DNA of 64,000 nt. Origin: EB88 sp965199135. Its GTDB lineage: Bacteria > Acidobacteriota > Terriglobia > Terriglobales > Acidobacteriaceae. The stretch is from positions 558,001-622,000 of the forward strand of contig OZ240685.1 in the NCBI GenBank assembly GCA_965199135.1. The letters run 5' to 3'. The position numbers and the translations under genes were made by a program. The notes under the pieces were generated by a model that did no database searches, was not told the origin of the DNA, and saw only the letters and a program-made list of their open reading frames with translations. Positions 7,488 through 15,289 of this stretch are shown here, piece by piece; position 1 is the first letter of the stretch, and each line of letters opens with the position of its first letter.

Positions 7488-9035
7488 TTGAACCGCAACA
7501 AATTCCTCTGCCTGCCCCTCCTCGCGGCATCGAGTCTTCTCGTCTCTTCTGCATCGGCTGAAGTCACACTTCCGCACATGTTGAGTGACCATGCGGTCCT
7601 TCAGCGTGAGCAGCCGATCCATATCTGGGGCATGGCAGCGCCAGGGGAAGGCATCAGCGTCTCCTTCCATGGCGAAAGCGAAAAGACGACCGCCACTCCG
7701 CTTGGCCGCTGGAGCGTGTACCTGCGGCCGCAACATGCCGGTGGGCCCTTTGAACTGACAGTCCAGGGATCGAACACCATCACGCTGCATGACGTCCTGA
7801 TCGGCGACGTCTGGTTTGCCTCGGGACAATCCAATATGGAGCTTCCGCTCAAGGGCTTTCCAGGCTCTGCGGTGCTCAAGAATGGTCCCGAGGAGATCGC
7901 GGCAGCCACACACCCCGAGATCCACCTTCTTCACTTCAAGAACGCCTCCTCGCCCTACGAGCAACGCGACCAGACAGAAAGCTGGACGCTCTGCACCCCC
8001 GAGACCGCGACCGACTTCTCTGCGGTCGCCTACTTCTTTGGCCGTGACTTGCAGGAGAAAGAGCACGTACCCATCGGTCTGATCGACTCGACCTGGGGCG
8101 GCACGCCAATCTCATCCTGGATCAGCCTCGATGGGCTGAGTTCCGATGCTTCCCTGATGCCGGAGTTCACTGCCCGTGTCCCGATGGTGGAGTCCCAGGC
8201 CGACGTACCGGCGATGCTTGCCGAGGAAAAGCGCGAAGATGCGGCTGCGACCGAGGCAGGAAAGCCGGTGCCAACCCACCCCTGGCACCCGGACCCAACC
8301 TCGTACGAGCCGGCTGGCCTGTTCAACGCCATGGTCGCCCCGGCCACTGATTACACCATCAAGGGAGTGATCTGGTACCAGGGCGAGACCGACAGTTCGG
8401 CCCAGCGGGCCCCGTTGTATGAGCAGGCTTTTACGACCATGATCACCGACTGGCGCTCGCACTGGGGCGAAGGAAACTTCCCATTCCTGTTTGTTCAGAT
8501 TTCTAGCTTTACCTCGACGCCTTTCGAGACCTGGGGCATCATCCGCGAAGCGCAACGCCGCACGCTCAAGTTGACGGATACAGGGATGGCTGTCTCGCTC
8601 GATGTGGGCGAAGCCGACAACGTGCATCCGCCGGACAAGCAGACCGTCGGCATGCGGCTTTCGCTGGCAGCGCGCGCGCTCGCCTACGGAGAAAAGCTGG
8701 AGTACAGCGGTCCTATCTTCCGCGAAGCTACGCGTGAAAACGACCACATTCGCGTGTACTTCACGCATGCAAATGGGCTTGCTGCACATGGCGGCCGACT
8801 CGCCGGGTTCGAAATCGCCGGGGGTGATCACCACTTTGAGAAGGCCACCGCGGAAGTAGACGGGGAGACCGTTGTGGTGCGCGGAGCCGGTGTGGCGCAT
8901 CCACAGTATGTACGCTATGCGTGGGCCAACGCTCCTCTGGACGCGAACCTGTTCAATGGAACGCAGCTTCCCGCCTCGACATTTACGTCCGAACGACACA
9001 TCCCCAGTCCTTGTCCGGCGGCTTGCATGCAGTAG
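7488..9035 (+). CDS. Secreted sialate O-acetylesterase (SASA family)
   Basis: 515 residues from a TTG start at 7488, chosen because AGGAG lies 10 bases upstream and a clean signal peptide follows (residues 1-24, cleavage near SASA-EV). SGNH-type esterase motifs: SGQSNM with catalytic Ser at about 115, IWYQGETD, and DNVHP with the catalytic Asp/His pair. The enzyme removes acetyl esters from sialic acid or, in soil bacteria, more probably from plant or microbial polysaccharides. The frame is open further upstream, but that part has no signal peptide and no ribosome site. Confidence 0.85.
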   Translation: MNRNKFLCLPLLAASSLLVSSASAEVTLPHMLSDHAVLQREQPIHIWGMAAPGEGISVSFHGESEKTTATPLGRWSVYLRPQHAGGPFELTVQGSNTITLHDVLIGDVWFASGQSNMELPLKGFPGSAVLKNGPEEIAAATHPEIHLLHFKNASSPYEQRDQTESWTLCTPETATDFSAVAYFFGRDLQEKEHVPIGLIDSTWGGTPISSWISLDGLSSDASLMPEFTARVPMVESQADVPAMLAEEKREDAAATEAGKPVPTHPWHPDPTSYEPAGLFNAMVAPATDYTIKGVIWYQGETDSSAQRAPLYEQAFTTMITDWRSHWGEGNFPFLFVQISSFTSTPFETWGIIREAQRRTLKLTDTGMAVSLDVGEADNVHPPDKQTVGMRLSLAARALAYGEKLEYSGPIFREATRENDHIRVYFTHANGLAAHGGRLAGFEIAGGDHHFEKATAEVDGETVVVRGAGVAHPQYVRYAWANAPLDANLFNGTQLPASTFTSERHIPSPCPAACMQ

Positions 9036-9056
9036 CCGGACACCAGGAGACACGCA

Positions 9057-10007
9057 ATGTCCAAGCCCATCGCAGGCTTGCACCACGTCACCACGATCGC
9101 CTCAGACCCACAGCGAAACCTCGACTACTACACGGGGGTGCTTGGTTTAAGGCTCGTCAAAAAGACCATCAACTTCGACGATCCCGGCACCTACCACCTG
9201 TATTTCGGCGATGATGTCGGTTCGCCGGGGACCATCTTGACCTTTTTCCCGTGGCCGCATGCAACGCGCGGCACCATCGGCGCAGGCGAGACCCTGGCTA
9301 CCGCGTTCACGGTGGCAGAGGCGTCGCTCCCATTCTGGCGCGAGCGGTTCCACTCCCTATCTCTCCCGTTTGAAGAAGCATCGCGTTTCGGCAGGACTGT
9401 GCTTGTCTTCGCAGACCCGGATGGAATGCGCCTGGAGTTGGTTGGCGCGGCAACCGGGGACGCAGCTCACGCGCCGAGAACGAGCACTCTTCCCGCCGAT
9501 CGAGCCATCCACGGCTTCTTCGGCGTCACGCTGCTTGTTCGCGAAGAGGCGCCGACCGCACAGGTTCTCGAAAAGATGGGGTATACACGGCAGGAAGCTG
9601 AGGGAGCGCTCGTTCGCTACTCCTCGAAGTCAGGACAGCTCGGCAGTGTTGTCGATCTCTTGATCGACCCAGCGGCGAGCCGCGGGCGCTTGGGCGCTGG
9701 CACCGTGCACCACATCGCGTTCCGTGCAGCCGATGACGCCTCGCAGCGGGACTGGCGCGCGCGGCTTGCCGAGCATCCCCTCGAGGTCACCTCGGTTCTC
9801 GACCGCACCTACTTCCACTCCATCTATTTCCGCGAGCCGGGCGGGGTGCTCTTTGAGTTGGCGACAGACCCGCCGGGCTTCACCCTGGACGAGCCAATTG
9901 AATCTCTTGGCGCCAGTCTGAAGCTGCCTCCGTGGCTCGAACCGCGGCGTTCCTCGCTCGAGCGGGCGCTGCCTCCGCTGGAACTCCAGGCCGTGCATGG
10001 CCGCTGA
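9057..10007 (+). CDS. mhqO: Ring-cleaving dioxygenase / glyoxalase-fold protein (MhqO-like)
   Basis: 316 residues with two vicinal-oxygen-chelate halves. The first begins GLHHVTTIASDP with a metal-ligand His near residue 9, then LDYYTGVLGLRLVKKTINFDDPGTYHLYFGD; the second half starts near residue 155 and contains TVHHIAFRA and a C-terminal EPGGVLFELATD with the last ligand Glu. This matches the MhqO/MhqA group that handles hydroquinones and quinone stress in Bacillus. AGGAG sits 7 bases before ATG. The stop overlaps the next gene, an MhqD-like hydrolase, by 11 bases, repeating the known mhqO/mhqD partnership. Confidence 0.85.
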   Translation: MSKPIAGLHHVTTIASDPQRNLDYYTGVLGLRLVKKTINFDDPGTYHLYFGDDVGSPGTILTFFPWPHATRGTIGAGETLATAFTVAEASLPFWRERFHSLSLPFEEASRFGRTVLVFADPDGMRLELVGAATGDAAHAPRTSTLPADRAIHGFFGVTLLVREEAPTAQVLEKMGYTRQEAEGALVRYSSKSGQLGSVVDLLIDPAASRGRLGAGTVHHIAFRAADDASQRDWRARLAEHPLEVTSVLDRTYFHSIYFREPGGVLFELATDPPGFTLDEPIESLGASLKLPPWLEPRRSSLERALPPLELQAVHGR

Positions 10008-10644
10008 CCGGTCACCCCTTCCGGAAGGGACGTTGACTGCAGGCGTCCCACTTGGAAAAGCGGCGAGCGTGCTCCTGCTCCTGCACGGGCGCGGCGCAAC
10101 GGCCGCCGACATTCTCTCGCTGGGACACGCGCTTGCAACGGGCAGCACGGCGCTGATCGCGCCCCAGGCACCAGGGAATACGTGGTACCCGCTTTCCTTC
10201 ATGGCGCCGATGGAACAGAACGAACCGTCGCTCTCTGCGTCCCTCGCGCGGATCGATGCAACGGTTCTGGCGCTCGAGAGCTATGGGCATGCGCGAGATA
10301 CGATCGCGCTGTGTGGGTTTTCGCAGGGAGCCTGTCTCTCCTGCGAATACGTTGCGCGCTATCCGGCTCGCTACCTTGCGCTCCTCGCGTTCACCGGCGG
10401 GCTGATTGGCCCTGCAGGGGCGAGTCTGTACCATCCGGGCAATCTCGAGGGAACGCCCGTTCTTCTCAGCAGCGGCGACCCGGACGCGCATGTTCCCTGG
10501 GGGAGGGTTGCGGAGACGGCTGAACAGTTGCAGTCCATGGGCGCGGTGGTGGAACACAGGAAGTATCCTGGCCGCACGCACATCGTGCTTCCGGAAGAGA
10601 TTGCGATCGCCAGAGCTTTCTTTGCAGGAGCAGCCGAGAGGTAG
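9997..10644 (+). CDS. mhqD: Alpha/beta-hydrolase, MhqD-like carboxylesterase
   Basis: 215 residues, the phospholipase/carboxylesterase family. LLLLHGRG oxyanion region near 26-33, nucleophile Ser109 in GFSQG, Asp163 in GDPDAHVP and His195 in GRTHIV. Family members hydrolyse short esters; MhqD acts beside ring-cleaving dioxygenase MhqO in quinone/hydroquinone resistance. The ATG lies inside the end of the dioxygenase gene, so the two are translationally coupled. Product release from the dioxygenase reaction is a reasonable inferred role. Confidence 0.85.
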   Translation: MAADRSPLPEGTLTAGVPLGKAASVLLLLHGRGATAADILSLGHALATGSTALIAPQAPGNTWYPLSFMAPMEQNEPSLSASLARIDATVLALESYGHARDTIALCGFSQGACLSCEYVARYPARYLALLAFTGGLIGPAGASLYHPGNLEGTPVLLSSGDPDAHVPWGRVAETAEQLQSMGAVVEHRKYPGRTHIVLPEEIAIARAFFAGAAER

Positions 10645-10691
10645 CCTGGTTCGTCGGACTCGCAAGCAAGCTGTTTCCCGTTTGCACTACG

Positions 10692-11855
10692 ATGTCTGCT
10701 ATGTCGAACTTCGCTTTCCTCTCCCTGCTCCGCCGCGCACCCAGGTGGTTTGTTGCCGTGTGCTCATTGTTCTTTGTCTTCGGCTTTTCGCGTTCTCTTG
10801 AAGCGCAAGCATCAACTCCCCCGCTTCGCGTGGCGATCGTTGGCCTGGTCCATGGCCATGTTCAAGGCTGGTTTGACCAGCTCTCGCAACACCCGGATGT
10901 GCAGCTGGTCGGCGTTGCAGAGCCGGATGCAGCGTTACGGAGCCGGTATGCGACCAAGTACCACTTACCCGCGCAACTCTTCTTCTCCTCCGAAACCGAT
11001 ATGCTTGCTCACACCTCCCCGCAGGCTGTGCTGGTCTATACTTCGATCGCCGGGCATCGTGCAGCCATTGAACAGGCAGCCCGTCACCACATAGCATCCA
11101 TGGTTGAAAAGCCCTTGAGCACCACCCTCACGGACGCACTTGCTATCCAGCAGTTATCCCATGAGTTCAATGTTCCGGTCCTGGTCAACTATGAAACGAC
11201 CTGGTACTCCTCGAACACTGCGGCAGCAAAAGAGCTATGGAGTGGCAAGATCGGCGACCTGCGCAAAGTAGTCGTGCAGGATGGTCACCAGGGGCCAAAG
11301 GAAATCGGCGTTGGTCCGGAGTTTCTAAAGTGGCTGACGGATCCGAAGGAGAATGGCGCCGGTTCCCTCTTCGATTTCGGCTGCTACGGTGTTGACCTTG
11401 CGACCTGGTTGATGCACGGAGAAGCCCCGCTTACGGTCACCGCCGTGACCCAGCAGATCAAGCCGAAGGTTTACCCCAAGGTCGAGGATGAAGCCACCAT
11501 CATCCTGACTTATCCACACGCACAAGCAATTATCCAGGGATCATGGAACTGGCCCTTTGGCCGGAAAGATATGGAAGTCTACGGCGCAACCGGTTACATC
11601 GACGCGGTAGGTCCAACTGGTCTTCGCATTCGACTGGCTGGGCAGTCTGCTGAGCACACGGAAACCGCGCCACCCCTGACCGCACCGGAAGATTCTCCGC
11701 TGCACTATCTGGCCGCCGTACTACGCGGCGAGATCAAGCCACAAGGTGATCTTACCTCGCTGGATACGAATGTCACGGTCATGCGTATCCTGGATGCGGC
11801 ACGCGAGTCGGCGCACACAGGCAAGACGATTCATCTAGCCAAGCCAACGCGATAA
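10692..11855 (+). CDS. Exported Gfo/Idh/MocA-family oxidoreductase
   Basis: 387 residues. A hydrophobic signal peptide (about 18-40, ending LEAQA) precedes a Rossmann domain starting LRVAIVGLVHGH, in which the usual GxGxxG is altered. MVEKPLSTT gives the conserved EKP at about 137-139; the C-terminal domain contains SLFDFGCYGVDLATW where relatives have D-x-G-x-H-x-x-D. The family uses NAD(P) to oxidise or reduce sugars and related compounds. Export of such a protein normally goes through Tat, but only a weak RR (LLRRAPRWF) is visible. An in-frame ATG 9 bases later is an equally good start. Confidence 0.75.
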   Translation: MSAMSNFAFLSLLRRAPRWFVAVCSLFFVFGFSRSLEAQASTPPLRVAIVGLVHGHVQGWFDQLSQHPDVQLVGVAEPDAALRSRYATKYHLPAQLFFSSETDMLAHTSPQAVLVYTSIAGHRAAIEQAARHHIASMVEKPLSTTLTDALAIQQLSHEFNVPVLVNYETTWYSSNTAAAKELWSGKIGDLRKVVVQDGHQGPKEIGVGPEFLKWLTDPKENGAGSLFDFGCYGVDLATWLMHGEAPLTVTAVTQQIKPKVYPKVEDEATIILTYPHAQAIIQGSWNWPFGRKDMEVYGATGYIDAVGPTGLRIRLAGQSAEHTETAPPLTAPEDSPLHYLAAVLRGEIKPQGDLTSLDTNVTVMRILDAARESAHTGKTIHLAKPTR

Positions 11856-12051
11856 GTTGACGTCCGGCTGCCAGGCGGGGGCGCGCTCAACATGCTTCCG
11901 CTTGTGTCTTCTTTACTCTTCGGAAGGTCACGTCGGAGACCCGAATAGTCAAACGGAGACAGCAGTTCGGACCACTTACCCGCAGTTCTCGCCTAAGCAG
12001 TAATTTGCGGGAGCAATGCATCCCCACAGCACTTCCGGTACTCCTACAGCC

Positions 12052-12294
12052 ATGGCAAATAAGGACGTAATCGCAGCAATTGACAAAGAGATTTCACGGC
12101 TTCAGGAAGCCCGCAACATCCTTGGCGGAGAAGAGGAAGAGACGAGCCCACGGGGGCGTAGGTCTACCAAAACAGCCGCGAAAAAGCGCCTTGAACGTCC
12201 CAACGGCACCAAGCGAGTTCTAAGTGCAGACGCCAGAAAGCGCATCGCGGACGCACAGAAGAAGCGCTGGGCAGCGCAGAAGGCGGCCAAGTAA
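12052..12294 (+). CDS. Short basic protein, helix-plus-tail family (copy 1)
   Basis: 80 residues from ATG 12052; an in-frame ATG at 12016 would add 12. The later start is preferred because it aligns with the two paralogues nearby, although no Shine-Dalgarno precedes it. The N-terminal helix VIAAIDKEISRLQEARNIL is shared with the genes at 12449 and 13039. The tail is Lys/Arg/Ala-rich and ends with ARKRIADAQKKRWAAQK, a motif frequent in acidobacterial histone-H1-like small proteins. DNA or RNA binding is inferred from charge only. Confidence 0.65.
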   Translation: MANKDVIAAIDKEISRLQEARNILGGEEEETSPRGRRSTKTAAKKRLERPNGTKRVLSADARKRIADAQKKRWAAQKAAK

Positions 12295-12302
12295 GACCGT
12301 TT

Positions 12303-12321
12303 CCAGGCTGCCTCAGCCTGG
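12303..12321 (+). terminator. Hairpin after the first short basic gene
   Basis: CCAGGCTG and CAGCCTGG make a perfect 8-bp stem with a CCT loop, 8 bases after the stop at 12294. The following bases are TCGGGTTCT, so the T-run is poor. Confidence 0.5.
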
Positions 12322-12377
12322 TCGGGTTCTGTAGACTCTATGAAAGAGACAGAGAGCGGAGATGGATCGCAGTCGAA

Positions 12378-12409
12378 AGCGACCTGCCGCGGATGACCGG
12401 CAGGTCGCT
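12378..12409 (-). terminator. Strong hairpin, probable terminator of the minus-strand small gene
   Basis: AGCGACCTGCCG and its exact complement form a 12-bp stem with an 8-base loop. On the minus strand the stem is followed by TTCG after its closing T, with little T-run. It lies 39 bases after the stop at 12449 and also faces the plus-strand gene ending at 12294. Confidence 0.55.
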
Positions 12410-12448
12410 GAAGTGCCAATTGGACGGATGTTCTAGTTCTCTCAAGTC

Positions 12449-12922
12449 CTATGATGCCGAAGATTGCATCCACTTTCTAGCGAGCATTTCTACCGTAAGC
12501 GTCTCCGGAACCGCATCGCTGGCCTCCTGAAAGCCCGCAGCCGCTCTTTTCTCTTCCTGAATACGCTTCACCTGATCCGCAGAAACAAAGACTGGTGTTT
12601 CCGGCGCTTTCCTACTGAGTGCGGTCTCCTGCATTTGTGCCTTGCGACGTGGCGCTCTGGCGATCCTTGGCTTTCTGGCTGGAATTGTCCGTGGAGCGAA
12701 GTCGGCAGGCGCTGGCTCCGGGCTGCTCGGTTCGACTTCCCTGGCCGCTGGGACTTCTGCTTTGGTCGTGGGGACAACTAATGTAGCAGATGCGCGCACC
12801 CTACGCTGCTGGCGGGGCATTGCCTGCTGCACCGCGCTGGAGTGTGTCACGAGAAGTTCGCGTGCGGTCTGAAGACGATCAAGCTGGGCGTCGATAAGTT
12901 GGATGATGTGGTTATACGGCAT
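12449..12922 (-). CDS. Short basic protein, helix-plus-tail family (copy 2, longer)
   Basis: 157 residues. Starts MPYNHIIQLIDAQLDRLQTARELL, the same N-terminal helix as the plus-strand neighbours at 12052 and 13039. A long Pro/Ala/Arg-rich, probably disordered middle with RKPRIARAPRRK follows, and a distinct C-terminal helix (LTVEMLARKWMQ). No known domain. It is transcribed divergently from the gene at 13039, with 116 bases between their start codons, so the two may share regulation. Confidence 0.65.
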   Translation of the reverse strand: MPYNHIIQLIDAQLDRLQTARELLVTHSSAVQQAMPRQQRRVRASATLVVPTTKAEVPAAREVEPSSPEPAPADFAPRTIPARKPRIARAPRRKAQMQETALSRKAPETPVFVSADQVKRIQEEKRAAAGFQEASDAVPETLTVEMLARKWMQSSAS

Positions 12923-13038
12923 TACGGCCTTATTCTAACGCGTTGTGCGCGTTCGTCATTATCTAAGTACAGCGCGTGTTGTTTATTTCGAGCCTTTTAT
13001 TGGGTAGTGCGCTATCGTGGAAGCCGGCAGGAGGCACG

Positions 13039-13302
13039 ATGAGCTTAGAAGATATTACATCCCTGATCGACGCTGAGATCTCCCGTTTGCAACGCGCCAG
13101 AACCGTTCTATCGTCCGTACAGGATAGCCCTCTAATCAAGCGGGCACTCCGTACTATCAATCCTGGCGCGACTGCGAAGCGAAGCTATAAGAAGCGCGGC
13201 TCTCTGGGTTTGACGCTCAGACCAGCCGAAAAGAAAGCTGCATCTACAAAGACTGCGAAGCGCGGAATGCCGGGAAAACAGACCCCGAAAGCGCGCGGCT
13301 AG
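13039..13302 (+). CDS. Short basic protein, helix-plus-tail family (copy 3)
   Basis: 87 residues from ATG 13039, supported by AGGAGG four bases upstream; a longer frame from 12976 lacks this. The helix DITSLIDAEISRLQRARTVL matches the copies at 12052 and 12449, and a Lys/Arg/Ala-rich tail follows (KRSYKKRG, KKAASTKTAKRG). Likely nucleic-acid binding by charge, not shown. Confidence 0.65.
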   Translation: MSLEDITSLIDAEISRLQRARTVLSSVQDSPLIKRALRTINPGATAKRSYKKRGSLGLTLRPAEKKAASTKTAKRGMPGKQTPKARG

Positions 13303-13371
13303 GGGCGTCCATGAGGGGACAATGCTCGCCTGTACGGTGCGCCGGGCTGTCTTCGCCAGCTGCTCGGCGCT

Positions 13372-14568
13372 TCAGCCCCCGATGTGGCCCAGAGCAATCC
13401 CCAGGACATAGGTCACCGCACCTTCCAGCGCTCCAACAACAGTCATCTCGAACCCACTGCTCCACCAGGAACGGATGGTAAGGAGCGCCTTCGCTGCGCC
13501 TACGGCGAAGTGGGCAATAAGTGAGATCACCGCGGCGATGATCACGGCAGTGAGTCCGCTGGTAAAGAAGAACGGGATAATAGGGATAAAGGCGCCGACA
13601 GCTGTCGACAGGGCACCCGACGCCGCAGACGTCCACGGCTGGCGTAAGCCGTCTTCGGTCGTGTCAAGCCGCTCTCTCGCCAATGCTTGCACGAGCCTTG
13701 TCTTGTCTTGTGCCAGATGCTCGACAAAGCGGTCCGCATCCTCTGCCGCGAGACCTCGTACCTGGTAGGTAAGCGACAACAGTTCACGGGCTTCCGATTC
13801 ATTTAGCGCGACAGCTTCAGCTTCGCGGGCGTACTCTGCGTCGTAGATCTCTCGTTCACTCTTGGCTGCGAGGTAGGCGCCTGAGCCCATCGATAAGGCG
13901 CTCGCGATCATACCGGCCAGTCCTGCAACGAGAACAAAGTGACTGTTGCCAAGCGTCGCTCCGGAAACTCCGGAAACGATACCAAAGATCGAGCCCAGAC
14001 CGTCGTTTACTCCATAGATAGCGTCGCCGATCCAGCTTGCTGTCTTCGGACGACCCTTCTCGCGGGCAGCAACCAATGCGTCAAGCGCCTGTTGTGCATC
14101 GACAGGCGCAATCTCGGGCAGCGGACGACGGTCTCGGATAAGGTTGCCGAGCACACGGTAGTGCTCCTGCTCATCTTCGATCACCTCGCGCAGGATGGCG
14201 ATGCTTGGTTCGTCGCCGAGTTCTCGCAGCTGTTTCCCGTACTTAGCGACATCGCGGCTCTCATCCACTTCGAGCCTGCGCAAAGCGAGCGCGTCGCCGC
14301 CAAGCAGATTGGGCAGCGTATTCGCTTCGCCTGTGTCCGATCCTGAATAGGGTGGCAGAGAGGCGCCAAGTGCCTCGATCCGGGAAGCCCAGAGCTCGGC
14401 GTGATGCTTTTCAGCACGCGCAAGCCCCCGCAGCGCGCTACGCCTCTGCGGATCCACTTCGCGCTCTGACAAGGCAAGGTAGGTATAGTACCCACTCATC
14501 TCTGCCTGCCAGTTAGCATTCAATGCTTCCAGAATCTGGCTTGCCCTGCCGTCCACAATCATCTGCAA
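13372..14568 (-). CDS. mbfA: Membrane-bound ferritin / VIT1-family iron exporter (MbfA-like)
   Basis: 398 residues. The N-terminal ~150 form a ferritin-like four-helix domain with di-iron ligands recognisable as Glu23, Glu53-x-x-His56, Glu103 and Glu133-x-x-His136. The C-terminal ~220 residues are a VIT1/CCC1-type membrane domain beginning IGDAIYGVNDGLGSIFGIVSG, with about five spans. The same fusion is known in rhizobial MbfA, which exports iron and protects against peroxide. It stands alone between the short basic genes and the DUF192 gene. No obvious Irr- or Fur-type box was seen upstream. Confidence 0.85.
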   Translation of the reverse strand: MQMIVDGRASQILEALNANWQAEMSGYYTYLALSEREVDPQRRSALRGLARAEKHHAELWASRIEALGASLPPYSGSDTGEANTLPNLLGGDALALRRLEVDESRDVAKYGKQLRELGDEPSIAILREVIEDEQEHYRVLGNLIRDRRPLPEIAPVDAQQALDALVAAREKGRPKTASWIGDAIYGVNDGLGSIFGIVSGVSGATLGNSHFVLVAGLAGMIASALSMGSGAYLAAKSEREIYDAEYAREAEAVALNESEARELLSLTYQVRGLAAEDADRFVEHLAQDKTRLVQALARERLDTTEDGLRQPWTSAASGALSTAVGAFIPIIPFFFTSGLTAVIIAAVISLIAHFAVGAAKALLTIRSWWSSGFEMTVVGALEGAVTYVLGIALGHIGG

Positions 14569-14691
14569 ACCTTCAACACGACGGTCGCCTCACCGGGCTT
14601 CAGCACTCAGCCTAGAGCATACCTCTGGACTTCGCGCGCAGCAAAGTGGCCGCTCCAATAAGCGGCTCCTACCGCCAAGCCGCGTACGAGG

Positions 14692-15048
14692 TCAGGCAGA
14701 CTGTATAAACAGACTGTCGCCGACTGCAAGGTGGCACCGGTCAATCTGTCCAGATGGCAACTCCAGGACCGACTTTGTTTGCCGACTCAAAGCGCCGATC
14801 CGCCACGGTTTGACGGCGCGCTCGAGCTTCAGAATGCGCTGCTTGGCATCCAGGGCGACCAGATCAATTGGGATGCGCATCCAGAAGGTATGGACACCAG
14901 AGGAGGGCTGGATCAACATGCCGTGGCCAGGTTCCAGGCTGCGGCGGCCCATCAGTCCCAGAAATCGGGTGTAGGAGGAGTCAGCGACCGCAATCTGATC
15001 GCCGATCACAGTCGCTGACTCCTTATGCGTGATCGAGATCATCCTCAT
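14692..15048 (-). CDS. DUF192-family protein
   Basis: 118 residues, the compact beta-rich DUF192 fold: RFLGLMGRRSLEPGHGMLI, then HTFWMRIPIDLVALD and a C-terminal LELPSGQIDR. Function of the family is not established. It lies at the downstream end of the Tad pilus locus, 9 bases after a 31-residue membrane peptide gene, which suggests a pilus-linked role; DUF192 genes sit near Tad clusters in several phyla. Unlike many relatives, no signal peptide is visible. Confidence 0.8.
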   Translation of the reverse strand: MRMISITHKESATVIGDQIAVADSSYTRFLGLMGRRSLEPGHGMLIQPSSGVHTFWMRIPIDLVALDAKQRILKLERAVKPWRIGALSRQTKSVLELPSGQIDRCHLAVGDSLFIQSA

Positions 15049-15057
15049 CTCGATCCA

Positions 15058-15153
15058 CTAGACCGCCCTGCTCTTGCGACGTGCGATAAGCGCGGCAAGA
15101 ATGACGACAAACAGGACTCCGGCAATGATGCGAACAACGAGCGGTGAAATCAT
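15058..15153 (-). CDS. 31-residue single-span membrane peptide
   Basis: ATG at 15153 preceded by a near-ideal Shine-Dalgarno (AAGGAG, 10-base spacing). The peptide is MISPLVVR, one hydrophobic span of about 16 residues, then the basic end ARRKSRAV. The clear ribosome site, positive-inside tail and position between tadC and the DUF192 gene argue that it is translated. It may be a small assembly or regulatory subunit of the pilus machine; no family is known to me. Confidence 0.65.
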   Translation of the reverse strand: MISPLVVRIIAGVLFVVILAALIARRKSRAV

Positions 15154-15289
15154 GATAGTAGGTCTCCTTAAGGTGAGTAAGTGCAGGATCTCTGGAAAGC
15201 CGGACAGCTAATGGAACGTCTCAGGGCGCGGAATCGGTTTGCCGTTTTCTTACCTGACTTCCTGAATTCAGTCAGCGTAGTGCCCCATT

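Noticed and set aside
12990..13060. Possible regulatory palindromes between the divergent small genes
   Set aside because: GCGCGTT-like words occur but not as a convincing spaced palindrome.
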